The position numbers and the translations under genes are program-made. The notes below the pieces were generated by a model. It made no database searches and was not told where the DNA came from. It saw only the letters and a program-made list of their open reading frames with translations. Below, piece after piece: positions 34,480 to 47,426 of a DNA stretch of 64,000 bases (positions within the stretch are counted from its first letter, which is position 1; each line of letters begins with the position of its first letter). Origin of the DNA: Acholoe squamosa (lineage: Eukaryota; Annelida; Polychaeta; Phyllodocida; Polynoidae); NCBI GenBank assembly GCA_949317995.1, contig OX439042.1:18951174-19015173 (forward strand). Direction: 5' to 3'.

Positions 34480-36805
34480 GCCAGGCGGCCTATTCCGTGT
34501 CAGTTCAACCAATCTTCCTGGATGACCATCTCAGATTTCCTTCTAACTCATACATATGATTGGTCAATGTATCTGAAGTACTCTCCCCAAATAGTTCCTC
34601 AAAATTCCAAATAGTCTCCGAGTTTTGGCCCATATAGTGGGAGGGGGGTCAGCCCTCGGGAGCAAACCCTTATTTCTGGGCCATTTTCAGAAGTCTGTCA
34701 TAAGAAAACCGTTATTGCTACAGGTACAGGTTTAATCAGACATGTACTACTACTTGTAGAGACCAGCAAACTAGTATAAAAATGTACGCCTTGTGCTGTG
34801 TGTTGATGCACTGACAATGGGCTGTCAAGAATTTTAAATAATAAAAAATCTGTCAAAATTAGAATCTTATCTCTGGAAAATTTATCTTTGGGAAACATAT
34901 TGAGGTAGATATGGGGCTTGTATTGATATGAAAATTTTACCTCAAAACACCATACAGGTGATGCTACTGGTGGCCAAAGTCAGCCAATTTAGTCAAATGA
35001 CCTATATTCAGCAGCCATTAAAGTGGTGAGACCCCAAAGTTATTGGCCCGCAATATTTTTTTCCTGAAAGACCTCATCTTGAGCTTTAATTTGAATGTAG
35101 TCGCTAAGGTGTTACTTATTTCTTTATGGGTGAAAAAAATTCCTCAAAGTATGGTATTTTACCTATCATTTTAAGTTTTTTTTCCTGCCATTTTCTATAT
35201 AAACAACCTAAAATGCAGCAATTTTGAGTGTTGTAGATAAGACCAATCAAAAGCAGTGTCATGTCTATTCATACTGTATATACTTGAAATATAGGATTAG
35301 CAATGCACATTGCTAAAAACTACATCTGAAGCTGCCTTCCAGAGAACATGAGCTTTAATTTGATACCAAATATGCCTAGATGGAGACATTTCCTGGCAAA
35401 ATTCTCCTATCGTAATTCAATTTTACAAAAAAAGAATTAATTGATTAATAATGTAGGATACCTGAACATAACATATCTAGGCCATATTCAAGACTATTTA
35501 TAATCTCAGCATCAGAAATGGTCATTCTAATGAGTTGGTTTAGATCTGCCACTGAGATATTTTGTATCTGTTTCCCTTTTTGGACTCTAACCCTTGACAA
35601 TTTTCTGATGGATATTGTTTTTTTTGTTTGTTCCTTTCACCAAAAAGGCACATCTCAATAGCTTAAATGATTTTTTCCATGGATTCTTCTTTACATTAGC
35701 TCCAGCTAATTGGGAATGTAGGGTGCCTGGTCGGGGTTTCTTTTTTTTACCTCTTCATACCAAAGAATTTTAGTAAATCAAGTAATTAGAATCTAATGCC
35801 CTTATTTTTTTTCCATAAAGATTTGTACTCAAACATTCATTGACTTTCTCTTCTCTAGAAAACAGATATATGAAATATACATATAAGCTAGATTAGAAGA
35901 AGTAGTAGGATATGAAAGAGTTTGGATAAGGGGCTTTTCCCAACCCTTGAAGAACCAATGATTTTGGAGTTTTCAGCAATGTACATTGCTTATCCTATAT
36001 TTCAAGTATATACAGTATGAATAGACTTGACACTGCTATTGATTTGTCTTATCTACAACACTCAAAATTGCTGTATTTTAGGTTGTTTATATAGAAAATG
36101 GCAGGAAAAAGCTTAAAATGATAGGTAAAATACCATACTTTGAGGAATATGTTTACCCATAAAGAAATACGGAACACCTTAGCTCAGGATGAGGTCTTTC
36201 AGGAAAAAAATATTGCGGGCCAATAACTTTGGGGTCGCACCACTTTAATGGCTACTGAACACAGGTCATTTGACTAAATTGGCTGACTTTGGCCACCAGT
36301 AGCGCCACCTGTATGGTGTTTTAAGGTAAAATTCTCATACCAATACAAGCCCCATATCTACCTCATGTGTTTCCCAAAGATAAATTTCCTGGAGATAAGA
36401 TTTTAATTTTGACAGATTTTTGATTATTTAAAATTCTTGACAGCCCATTGATTTTTTCCTGTTTTCCGGGTGTCAGTACATCAACACACAGTGCAAGAGG
36501 TATGTTTTTATGCTTGTTTGCTGGTCTCTACAGGTAGTAGTACATGTCTGATTAAACCTGGACCTGTAGCAATAACGGTTCTCTTATGACAGACTTCTGA
36601 AAATGGCCCAGAAATAAGGGTTTGCTCCCGAGGGCTGACCCCCTCCCACTATATGGGCTGAAACTCGGAGACTATTTGGAATTTTGAGGAACTATTTGGG
36701 GAGAGTACTTCAGATACATGGACCAATCATATATATATGAATTAGAAGGAAATCTGAGATGGTCATCCGGGAAGATTGGTTGAACTGACATGGAATCGGC
36801 CAGGC
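34480..36805. repeat. 2.3-kb inverted repeat, arms about 840 bp
   Basis: The left arm (34480-35322) and right arm (35967-36805) are inverted copies of high identity across their whole length. Matching blocks include GGAGGGGGGTCAGCCCTCGG (34640), GTTATTGGCCCGCAATATTT (35040) and their complements (36620, 36216). The spacer of about 645 bp is unique. The outer end of each arm starts with a GCC(A/T)GGC word. It may be a foldback transposon with long terminal inverted repeats or an inverted segmental duplication. A frame across the right end (minus, 36932-36672, reading SVQPIFPDDHLRFPSNSY) is also visible in the left arm with a stop, so the arms may derive from coding sequence of unknown family. 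Confidence 0.9.
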
Positions 36806-38559
36806 TCATTACACATGTTTTGAAATGATCTCCAATAACACAGGAACGGCGACGAAATACTATCCAAAAGCTATGCCCATTACACAGTAAACTTTTACTA
36901 ACAGCCCTGCCAGTGCTGCAGTCATTTCTCATGCCGACTCAATAAATATCTATACAAATGTATATACCCTGGGTATACTTTCAGTAATCGTCACTTCTTA
37001 AGACAACGGATAGTTATCAATTTGTTATGAAATTTCTATTTCTATTTTCTTTTCCATTTGCAGTGTTGGCGCGTTAATACATTTCAAAACTAGATCTACA
37101 TTTATAAATTCGTCACGAGGAGAGCGTCTCGAAGCCTTTTGTGGCGCTGAAAGGTTTAACAAGCACTTAATCAAGGGGTTAACAGGAACAACTGTACGAG
37201 ATGAATGTCCTTACAATGTAAAGACAATTAAATACCTCTGGATGCAAATGAACCTAGGAATTAGAAACTTTATATCTGTGATTGAAATGAACTCTACATC
37301 ATACACTGACGCTAGTTGGGATGATTTGGGATGTCCTCCACACCAAGACAATCATACCACAATAGCCTAGAATCTCACATTCCTTAAATGTGCCATCTGA
37401 TCTGATGAACATAGGTGTAGGAGTGTCCAATTCCTCAGTATACTTGGGCAGGCAGGCAAAAATAGTCATTTGCATAGGGTGCATGGATGATCCTTTCTGT
37501 ATGTCCCCTCACATAGAGGGGAGATGGGCACCATATCTACCTGTGTGCCCTATCTGAGGGAACGTTCGCCGTGGCCAGTCAAGGGCGGAAACAGTAAGGA
37601 GACTGAAGCACCCTTCTCCCCACATCTCTATAGCAGCTCCTTGTACAGCTATTGGACAGTCAGTGTACAAAGAGTCTGGTCACCTTGTCTGGTGAATCAT
37701 AAGTACAATGTGCAAATACATAATATCGGCTTGGATTGGTATTGGACTTGTATTTGGTGCTTGTAAAGAAAAATAACAATATCAACCAAATCAAACACCT
37801 TATTATAGATATTGGAGTCCCCTCTTTTATCTTTTACAAAAGGTATTCTGAAACTTATTAAAACAACGGAGACTCCAATAATGGAAATTAGAATAAAAGC
37901 CTCGCATTACATTTTATACTTTAAAGCCTTTATAAATCCATATCGATAACACACATAAATAACATGGTCATCGAGCACGCGTAGAATTATGAGTAGGACG
38001 GATTGATATAGAGCTGAGTTTTGGCAAACTTTTCACGTGTAGTTTGGTTTCAAGAAACATGACGTTAAGAATTAGGGGGCATGCCATCCACCCCTCCCCC
38101 CTTTCTTTTTTTTCCAACACACATTTATGGTCGGTCATTTCAGGCTAAATCAAGAAATTACTAAAATGTTAGATGAAAACCACGCTATATATGTTAGATT
38201 CAGCCTGATGGCTGGGAACAAACTTTTATATTTTATTTAACCTTCCTCAATAACCTTTACATATTTGTTCCATCCTATTTGAAAGGACACAGTCCTGATA
38301 TTAGCATCAGTTGTTTCAGATCTTTTTCGGCCTACAGATATAACTTTAAGTGAGTCTTTTATATCCAGATCACACATTAAAAGAGCGTTTTATCTTTGTT
38401 TTGTTTTTCTCAAAATGTGACCCAGCTTTACGACATCCATACGTTTCATGTTGGTAAGTATGAAACCGAAACACTGCAGATATAATATGATGAGATACAT
38501 CTCGTCTTCATCTGCACTTCTTTGCGTCTTTTATAGGCCCTCTACTGCATCAGTTTCCT
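36806..38559. other. Intergenic DNA, no gene seen
   Basis: AT-rich, with several short frames that look random. No repeat element was recognised. Confidence 0.45.
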
Positions 38560-38950
38560 CCTCCTTTTCTTTTTGACATTAAGAGTAACTACCAAGTGTC
38601 TTAAGGCGGAAGTGATGGCCACATTGAGCAGGAAGGGCGTCCTCCTCATTGAGTGGCCCTCGTCAGGGGCCCTGATCCCCCTTGGGCTGACACTGTGCAA
38701 ATGTCTCACTCAGCCCCGGCTCCAACGACCCTTCACCCCTTCTCAGCAGCCGAAAAAGCCCATCATACACAGGAAGCCGTGATAATTAAAATCATCAGGA
38801 GAAGGCGGTTGGCCGCCCCTTGAGGCCGGACACCGCCTGTGGAGGTGTGTACCCATCTCATCAGTGCCTTCAAAGCGCAGACGCGGGGCACATTCCCACA
38901 GTCGCCGATTGTCGTCTGCCTGCTGCGACTCCATAATTTCCCGCCAACTT
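38560..38950. promoter_or_regulatory. GC-rich patch with homeodomain-type core
   Basis: A repeat-free, GC-rich block with GATAATTAAAATCATC (38782-38797), a homeodomain-type AT core, bordered on the right by a TC microsatellite. A 69-codon plus frame inside is not recognised. It could be a noncoding element or an exon of an unknown gene. Confidence 0.2.
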
Positions 38951-38998
38951 TTGAAAGATGTCTGTGTTCACTGAAACAAAAGAGTACTCTATAATTAA

Positions 38999-39012
38999 GA
39001 TCTCTCTCTCTC

Positions 39013-39067
<55 letters not shown>
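38999..39067. repeat. (TC)n microsatellite
   Basis: About 69 bp of TC with one CCC interruption. A polypurine-polypyrimidine tract. Confidence 0.95.
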
Positions 39068-39070
<3 letters not shown>

Positions 39071-40283
39071 CAGTAAACTTTGTCTATTTGGTCTATTTCG
39101 CTTATTCAAGACTTATATCATCGTGGATTTTCAAATTTCAATACCCCTGTACCCCTGGCACGTATTCAATACCGGTGCTTATTCAATTGCAGGCTATAAA
39201 ATATTAAAGTAAGGAGTGCTATGGAACTTCCTCCCAGCTTCAACGTGAATGGCTCCAGAGAATTATTTCCGTTATTGAATATCATCACTTGTGACTACAT
39301 TTTCCAGCTGCATGTATATTGCCTGGTACTTGTATATTGCATGCACGAACCTGAATGTTCTAGTGGTGTGCTTCTTTAGCTGGCACTGTTTTATAATTCA
39401 TAGCAGTTATAGGGTGGGATATAATATCAAACACCCCTATATAGTATAGGTCAGTAAACAGTGGGTGTATATCCTGCCTTATGGCATAGATTTTAGCCAC
39501 AGGAGGAAAAGGGTGTGGTGTAGGCGTCAGGCTCTGGAGGAGGAAGGAGGAAGGCTGACTGGAGGTGATGCTGGTGCTGGAGTGATGGGCAGGGGAGGGC
39601 AGGGGGCGTACCACCTAGTACCAACTACCCACTGGAGATGAAAGGCTGGGGCGTCGGACAGGTAGACTGGGCGGCCAGACAGGTAGGCAGCAGTGCACCT
39701 CCACGCGGCCCCACCCACGGCAGGAACCTCACCTGAGCAGCATGCTCCCAACAGCTGAGCTGCTCAACGATGTTGCTCCACTTATCTAATCCCCAACCCC
39801 CACTGACACCTCCTTCCGGTCACTCACTTCCGGTCCTGCAAAATTAACAGTATCTTAATGTAGGGCATAGGCCTGTATAGATACATTCATACATCCCAAC
39901 TACCCTCTCTTGTAGGGCTTACTACGCATGGGTGTTTGATTAATCCCATTTGAAAAAAAGCAACACGTGGTATGTGTACCTGTACATGACTGTTAATGAT
40001 AACAGTGTGAAATTGCCTGTACTACTCATCTATATAGATGTATACATTATCAAAACCTTCACCGGTGTACTTTCATGTCACAATTATTGATATTTGGCGG
40101 TCTCGGTCCTTTGGTCTCTCTTAACGTTTAAAAACAAAATAAAATCATCATGTATCTGCCATTAGTCGAGGGGTTCACTTCCTTTGGGGGAAAACTGAGG
40201 GACAGTGTTCTTTTGCACTAAGCGTAAAGAGCCAAGATATAAATTCCAAATATCCCCTTTAATGTGCTGCCTCTTCAAGGTAA

Positions 40284-40844
40284 CTACATAAGTAAGGGGC
40301 CATAGAAATATATTCAACCATTCATATGAATGCATTAAGGACCCTGGCTACAGGCCATTTGTGGTTCGACTCATGCTTGCTAGAGAGCAGCTCTGTAGCG
40401 AGTTGCTCACCCAGTGGTCTTACCAGCCTGGGAACGACTTTTAAAAAGTGGCCACTTTTATATAGGGGTCAGGTCGGCAGGCAAACAGGAAGTGGCCCGA
40501 TTGTGGAGCTGGTTCGCACTTCTTACAGAGGCCAAAAACTGTCTGAAGGTGGCGTGATGCGGGCAATTGGTACTAAAAGGTCGACAAGGAGGTCTCTATG
40601 GAGTCCTGGAGGTGATTCTATGTTGTTTTTTTTTTCTTTCTTTTCCCCTATCAATAACGCTTACGTTGAACATACTAAAAGTCTTATTCATAGTAAGAAC
40701 TATCTCATGTGAAATAATTACGCGTGTGTCCCCAAACAGGGGCGGATCCAGGATTTTGAGAAAGTGGGAGCGCACATTTGGGCCATGTCATGTAAGTGAA
40801 TAAGTAAACTACATTAGTAGGGGGCCATAGAAATATATTCAACC
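40284..40844. repeat. Pair of 38-bp direct repeats 522 bp apart
   Basis: Nearly the same sequence, centred on GGGCCATAGAAATATATTCA, occurs at 40284-40321 and 40807-40844. The DNA between contains one hAT-like terminus at 40737. It may be the footprint of an insertion or a local duplication. Confidence 0.6.
40737..40800. mobile_element. Solo hAT-like terminus
   Basis: CAGGGGCGGATCCAGGATTT, the same left end as the element at 41043, followed by about 40 related bases. No matching right end is nearby, so it is a truncated copy. Confidence 0.6.
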
Positions 40845-41042
40845 AGTAGTGATTTTGTGAGCAGAGCAAAGCGGCTATAGTAGGGGGGTCAGAGGGCGTG
40901 CTCCCCGGATAAAAGAAGAAAAACTAGAGACTGATAAGACAAATTATGGGACTGAGGGTAAGGATTGGATGAAGTGGAGGAATGGCTGGTCTAGCAGTGA
41001 GTGCAGGATGAGACTGAGGTAGAAGAATGGTGGTACCGATGT

Positions 41043-41392
41043 CAGGGGCGGATCCAGGATTTTGAAAAGGGGGGGGGTTCAACCCTGGTTTATGGGGTAA
41101 TGCGCCGCAAGCGCAGCACCACAACATCGCAAGTGCAACGGCTCGACATCACAAGCGCAGCGGCGCAAGATACCTAGGGGGTTTGGGGGCATGCCCTCCC
41201 CAAGAAAATTTTAAAATCTAGATATCAAACAGTGCATTCTGATGCATTTCTGGATCCCAATCCAGTAAAGCATTTTGGTGTACCATCAGTAGTAAACCCA
41301 TGATTATGAGAACAGAGAATGGAAATCTTATTGGATTTTGATTGCACAATGGTGTTTCAGGGAGGCTTGGCATGTCCCCTAGAAAATTGTAG

Positions 41393-41480
<88 letters not shown>

Positions 41481-42421
41481 AACTCCAAATTTTAAAGCAT
41501 TTTGGTGTAAACCTAGGGTGGGCAGGTTTCCATGAAGGGGATGCACATCTTAAGTGGTACTGCTTTGTCCTTTGTGGGGTTTTAGGGGCTGGTCCCTCAA
41601 AAATTTTTGATATTGTTCCTTAAGGGGGTGTGGGGACTGCCTCCACCCCTGGGAAGTTTTTTGAAAAATGATGTTAGACCTTGAGGTTTAAAGCATTTTG
41701 GTGTACCATCAGGAGTATGTTTATGCACTGGTGGAGTTTTGGGTCATTTCCAAAGAAAATCTTATAACATCATCAAACCTATATTTAAAACGTTTTGGTA
41801 TAGGAAAGGGATGTAAATTTATGTCCTGATACCATACATTGTTCTTTGATAGAGTTTTGACAGCTCATCCCCCAAGGAATTTTTTGAAATATTGGTTTTA
41901 AACACAGTAGTCTAAGCATCTAAGGAATTTCTGTATCATTGGGTGTGAATCTAGTAGTTTTATTTGAAAGTGATTTGGAGACTACCACCAAGAAAGCTTT
42001 GAAATTTCACAAAAACTCATTACAGCACACAGTATTTTGATGCACCCCAAGTGGTGAATAAAATTTTAATGGGATATAAATCTAATAGAAAATTACCTGG
42101 GGGACCAAACATAGTATCCCATGCATAAGGCACACCTGATGCCTAGATGTCTATGTGGACTCACTGGTGCACATTGGGTCACGTTAGAAAATTTTGTGGA
42201 AATTTTATAGATTTTAGATACTGTAGTAATAAATTATAAAATTCACAAACAATAAAACCATATCAAAGAGAGATAGGGGCCATGAATGGGGGTATACAAA
42301 GTGGACATCTTGGGTGGGCCCAAAGGGGGGGTCCCCCTTCGGGGACCCCCATTTGAACATGTTATGGGTGGACCAAAAGGGGGGGTCCGGACCCCCAGGA
42401 CCCCCCCTGGATCCGCCCCTG
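41043..42421. mobile_element. 1379-bp hAT-like non-autonomous element
   Basis: The ends CAGGGGCGGATCCAGG and complement are perfect over 16 bp, flanked by GATGT (41038-41042 and 42422-42426). Inside, a degenerate unit with AAAGCATTTTGGTGTACCAT recurs at roughly 41255, 41490, 41690, 41790 and 42030, each time near a CC-rich ATGCCCTCCCC-like segment. No transposase. The 5-bp duplication is short for hAT (8 bp), so assignment rests on the CAGGGG ends. Confidence 0.8.
41396..41478. repeat. (TA)n microsatellite inside the hAT-like element
   Basis: About 80 bp of alternating TA with one GTG interruption at 41431. Confidence 0.95.
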
Positions 42422-43194
42422 GATGTGAGGGCAGAATGAGGCTGAGGTAGAGGAAGTGGGGGACTGGTGAAAGTGCAGGATGAGACTGAGGTAGAGGAAG
42501 TTTGGGACTGGTGAGAGGGAAGGATGAGACTGAGGTAGAGGAAGTGAGGGCCTGGTGAGGGTGCAGGATGAGACTGGGGTAGAGGAATGGTGGTACTGGT
42601 GTGAGGGCAGGGTGAGACTGGGGAGTGGAGGAATGGTAGTACTGGGGATTGAGGGCAGGGTGAGATTGGGGGAGGAGGAATTGTGAGAATGAGGGGATGA
42701 GGCAGGGTGAAACTGATGTGGAGGAATGGAGAGACTGCAGAGGTTTGAAGACTGGTGGGGCAGGATGAGACAGGAGATGGGAGGACAGTGAGAGAGAGTC
42801 TCACTGAGTGAGAGTGAAGTAACAGGAACAGGGGTCCAGACCCACTAAATGCATCCCCCCTCCTCCCTCTCCCTATCATCCTGTGCTCAACTACCCCATA
42901 CATTCCTACATCCACAGTTTCAAAATGTTTTAGAGGTGGCCACTCATGGTGTAGGTACCTGAAAAAGTGTAGGAAACAATATATGATAATTATAGTAGCA
43001 ACTCAGAATTCAGCCAAAATATTACATATCTGATATTTATTGATCCTTGTGATGTAGACCTGTCGGACTATAAATAGAAAACCAATAAAAATAAGGAGGG
43101 AGGGGGAAGGTACGAGGCAGGGTTAGAAAGAGGGGGCATTAAATACAAATTTTTCTTAAACAGGCTGGAGTTGATGGGGCAATCTAGCTGAATT

Positions 43195-43530
43195 CCTCCA
43201 GTCCCCCTCCACCCCCCCAGTCCCCCTCACCCACCAGGTCCCCTCCACTCCCCCAGTCCCCATTCACTCCTTCAGACCCCTTCCACTCCCCAGTCCCCCT
43301 CCACCCCAAGTCCCCTGCCACTCCCCAGTCCCCCTCCACTCCCAAGTCCCCCTTCACTCCCCCAGTCCCCCCTCACTCCCCCAGTCCCCCTCCACTCCCC
43401 CAGTCCCCCTCCACTCCTTCAGTCCGGGTTCAGTCCCAATCCACTCCCCCACCACTCCCCTTTCACTCCCCTGGTTCACCCACAGTCCCCTTCAACTCCC
43501 CAGTCCTCCTCCACTCCTTCAGTCTCCTGT
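43195..43530. repeat. C-rich minisatellite of about 19 bp units
   Basis: Units of the type CAGTCCCCCTCCACTCCCC repeated for about 335 bp, almost pure pyrimidine on the plus strand apart from CAG/CAC. Such tracts can form triplex DNA. Confidence 0.85.
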
Positions 43531-43846
43531 GCACCACAACTCATCCCCTAAGTTTCCTTCATGTTTCTGGAGGGTCTTGCCAGAAAATCCAAAGATTAAA
43601 ATGTGCACGTTATTGTATTGTCAATGCCCTTTTCTTCAACACAGAGTTAAAACATGCACGGCTGGTTAAAACTGAAAGTGTAATAAAACAATAATTTCAA
43701 AATAGTTGAATTAGTCATTGTCAATAAACATATTTCACAAGGTAGGTACACAGCATATGCATTTCATTCATTTTTTTTTCAATTCATCCACTATAAAGAG
43801 TTAATTGACAATACGTGTACTGTGAAATGCTCTCTTAGAGCAATTA

Positions 43847-44724
43847 CACAGAAAAAAATCCATGTTAGTCAATCTAACTTTACTTAGTCAAAAATACCCA
43901 AATAATCTTAGTTAGTACATATGACTAATGTGTGACTAACAATGTCTAGTTTATTTTAGTCATATTGACTACCCAAATCAGTTTCTCTCTCCAACCACAA
44001 TCTTGAATAAGGTATCTGATGGGCGTTTCAGGCAAGCTAACTTATCTTAGTCACTGTCACTTAGTCACTTTGACTAAGATCTCTTAGTGACTTTGACTAA
44101 GCTATATTGGCATAGTATTGCCTTTACACACCAGGTGGCAGCGTGGTTTGAAACAGGATTTTTCTGGTGGCTGTGTACCATAAACTATTCGATGGATGTC
44201 AAAATGATGGTGATTTTCAGGTGCTGTATAATTTTGAGGCTTTCACAATTCAATATAACATCAAGCTTGGCAAAATATGTCAAATAGTTTAATGATTTGT
44301 TAAATGAACTAGGTAGACAGATAATTACACCTTTTCTGTGGGAATCTAGATAAGTAAAATATCCACAGATGTATCTGCTTCTTTGTGGGAAACCCAGAGT
44401 AATTGACTCTGGGGCTCTAATGAAAATAATGTGAGGCATTTTACATGTATCTTCCTAAATGATGAGATAATTATTTGTGGGGTGTGGAACCTATACAGAG
44501 CTTACACTCACCATTATTAGATTGCATACTTAGTCAAAACCACTGAGGAATCTTAGTCAAAATCAGGCAAGCCAAGGCAAGTTGGGCACTTTGACTAATG
44601 GTTAGTCGTATTTGACTAAGAAAAACTTGGACACTTAGGCACGTGCTTTTGACTAGGTATTGTTAGAAAGTTAGCCTTTTTGACTAACATCTGACTAATA
44701 TTTTGAACATTATTTTTTTCTGTG
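43847..44724. mobile_element. CACTA-like element rich in TGACTAA, copy 1
   Basis: The ends CACAGAAAAAAA and complement are flanked by TA on both sides (2-bp duplication). The outer 150-200 bases on each side are crowded with TTAGTCA/TGACTAA. The middle, about 44110-44450, lacks them and holds a CTCF-like core at 44128. The second copy is at 55017-55905. No transposase is encoded. Confidence 0.8.
44128..44141 (+). promoter_or_regulatory. CTCF-like core in CACTA-like copy 1
   Basis: ACACCAGGTGGCAG, 13 of 14 positions of CCASYAGRKGGCRS; conserved at the same place in copy 2. Confidence 0.45.
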
Positions 44725-44729
44725 TATGT

Positions 44730-44965
44730 AGGTTCTTCTCGTTATCATTTGGCAAGGCCCTCCTTGTTGCCCTGCTCTTGCAGACTCCTGTGACTTCCAA
44801 GCCCTTTTCCACCTTGGTGTTTGCCCCCACTCACCTGCCCACTCCTTCACACTGTTCTCTATTTCCTCAGTCTGACGGCGTCCTCGAACGTCTCATCTTC
44901 TCTCCCTTTACTCGTTTCCTCGTTTCCCCTGGAGGGTCTTGCCAAAAGATAACGAGGACGAACCT
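44730..44965. mobile_element. 236-bp MITE with TTTGGCAAGRCCCTCC ends
   Basis: Inverted ends of about 35 bp starting AGGTTC, containing CGTTATC and TTTGGCAAGGCCCTCC, and flanked by ATGT. It begins 5 bases after the CACTA-like element. Further single ends with the same words occur near 43568, 45190 and 45375. Confidence 0.65.
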
Positions 44966-45399
44966 ATGTTGTTGTTCTTTTGCCAAAAAGAAAACAAGAA
45001 CCAAAATGATGAAGGGTTTTTCTTTATTATCCATCTAAATGGAATGTGCAATTTGATTACAACTCAAAAAGTGTTTTCATGCATTCTGCTGTAGAATTAT
45101 TTGTTAATACTATGGGAATGAGTATGACCGTTCATATTTCTCTCAGTACATATGTACATGTACTCTCTGAGAAAAAGATTCAGAGGTTGTTCCTCATTAT
45201 CTTTTGGCAAGGCCCTCCTGAGGGAGATGTGCATGGGGCATGGTCCAACTCTTTTCCATTGTAATGTCAAATAATCTATACTGCTCTTAATAAGTGTTTC
45301 AGATGAAATGTTCACGTTTTGCTGTTTAATTTGTCAGTTGACGAGAATGAAGTAACGTGCATGTTTTAATTCTAGTTCTCATTTCCTTTTTGGGAAGAC

Positions 45400-47426
45400 C
45401 CTCCTGTGACCTTCACTTCCGCCACCTTTACCCCTCCCATTTCCCTGGCACAATTTGCGATATCTCTACGAAACGTTCTCTCTTATGATACTATGTGATG
45501 AATTGTTACAGGAGGTACACATTGCAGTAGGGACACTAAAAAGAAATGCACATATGTAATGATATAGGGGCTGAGAGGGAACACTAAGCTGTCTTGACAA
45601 AAATGTGTGTACCGTACACATGTACTTCTCTTTCCCTGTAGTCATTTAACTCCCGTCACTCCCCCGTGCAGATTCTACCTTTGATAACCATTCAGAATTC
45701 CCTTGCAACTTTACGATGACTAAGGAAAGAAGACACCTAGCCACTCCACCCCACGTCCTGTGGCGTGTCGGTGGCGTGTTCGGTCTACATGTCCACTGCT
45801 CGTCTACCAGACTCCGACCAAGGTGCCAGATTACCACCTCCTTTGATTGCATATGTTTTTAGCACTTCCGCTGTGGCTGACGGTGGTCTTTTCTCCCAGC
45901 TTTGTGTTTTCTGTTTGTATCCGACTGTATCACGTTCATGCTCATGCTCTTGAAGGGGCCCTTTTCCTGCCTTTCACCACAGCCACCTGATAACACTTAG
46001 ACTTCTGTAATTTTTGTCGCTGTTTTTTTTTTCTTTCTTTCTTTCTTTTATGCCACTGAGCGTAGGCATGCCTTTAGATGTGGTGATGCTTTTTTCCTCT
46101 GAATTCCACTCGAACTAAAAAGAGACGTTCATCGTTGGGTGACACTGTCTCTCACTGCGAAGTATAAATAGCATTATTTACTGGATGCATTTTATCAATG
46201 TCTTATTCCCAATCGAAAGGGAATGAATAACCAAATCATTTGTCATAGTATTCCAACATTCAAATAGTGACCCTACCCCCCACTCCGGCTCCCGCTGTAT
46301 ATTCCACTGCATGCCATAGTCTCGGATAGATCCATTTGATTTTCAAGTCAGTATACACGGATGAAAAGCATAATGTGTTTTCTCTGTCAATTCTTCTCTA
46401 CAACAGCCATGTATACTGCTAATGATAAAAAAAATTAACTACGGCTAGTGACCTGTAGATTTTCCTGAGATGCACGGAACCAATGAAATTAAACAGTGTA
46501 CGACCGATTTCTCTGTACACAACAGACATAACCTATACGGTGCGCAAAATATTTAGTTTTGATAATGTCTGTAACTAAATCCTATAACCAAAGTGTCTCA
46601 CTGAACGACAAAAAAGTCAGTTTCTTGGAATAGAGGCATTGACGCACACATCTAGATATCACATGAAACCTTTTTATGTCTGTTTTATACACAATAGGCA
46701 GTCAAAGGGATTAGTAGGTCGTATTCAGACGTTTATCACACGGCCCTACAAGACATTACCTTGCCATATCTCCTCCAGGGTGTGGCAGCCTGGTGGGTGG
46801 GCTGCAGGGGTGGGCTGAGAACCAGGGAAGTATTTTATAAATAACAACAAGTGAAAGGATGAATCTACAAACTGTACTCCCGTAGATCTACTTTATTGGC
46901 ATGATATCAGCGTTGGGACTTCGAACATCCGCTGGCCACACAATTATACGGCAAATTTGAAATTGAATTACTACGTAATATAAACTATGCATTGAATAAG
47001 CACCGGTCGTATAAAATTCATCACACATTCACAATCACAGTGGTATTCAACGTTTACAACTAAAAAAATCTGAATGTTTTTTCAAGGTTGTGTCTATCTG
47101 ATTAACAAGAGACTACATTGAATCTTAGCTAATATATATGTCCTCCTTTATATAATAGAATGTATTGTCCCTCTAAATATAGAATAATGCCCCTGCATTT
47201 ATAAATCACATGGATTTTCTAATCATTTCGCATATAGTGGGATTTTACCTTTAGTGTATAAGTATATAGAGTGATATTGTATACCATATAACTAGCCTGT
47301 AAAAGAGCACCGGCGCTTATAAGCTTCAATACCACTCGATCCCCGGCGCTAAATATGCAAGACCTGCGCATATGACATGGATTATGATGTATTTTTTCAA
47401 ATCTTGAACTGCTGTACCCCCCGGTG
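45400..47426. other. Intergenic DNA, no gene seen
   Basis: AT-rich with a CTTT microsatellite at 46030-46050. No convincing exon or complete transposon. Words of the form TTGAATAAGCRCCGG (46993) recur at 39160, 19170 and 47710. Confidence 0.45.

Larger units (their letters stand above)
40925..42800. repeat. 44-bp minisatellite interrupted by a transposon
   Basis: Imperfect units with TGAGACTGAGGTAGAGGAA. Starts at 42481, 42525, 42569 and 42613 give a period of 44; later units are 48 apart. One unit begins at 41009 on the left of the inserted element and the next at 42437 on the right. Deleting the element and one copy of GATGT restores exactly 44 bp. Confidence 0.85.

Noticed and set aside
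40343..40372. tRNA-like B box GGTTCGACTC
   Set aside because: The candidate A box is too close, and no cloverleaf or anticodon arm could be drawn.
42214..42915. 233-codon minus-strand frame rich in Ser, Pro and Leu
   Set aside because: It covers the complement of the 44-bp minisatellite and part of the hAT-like element; composition comes from the repeat.
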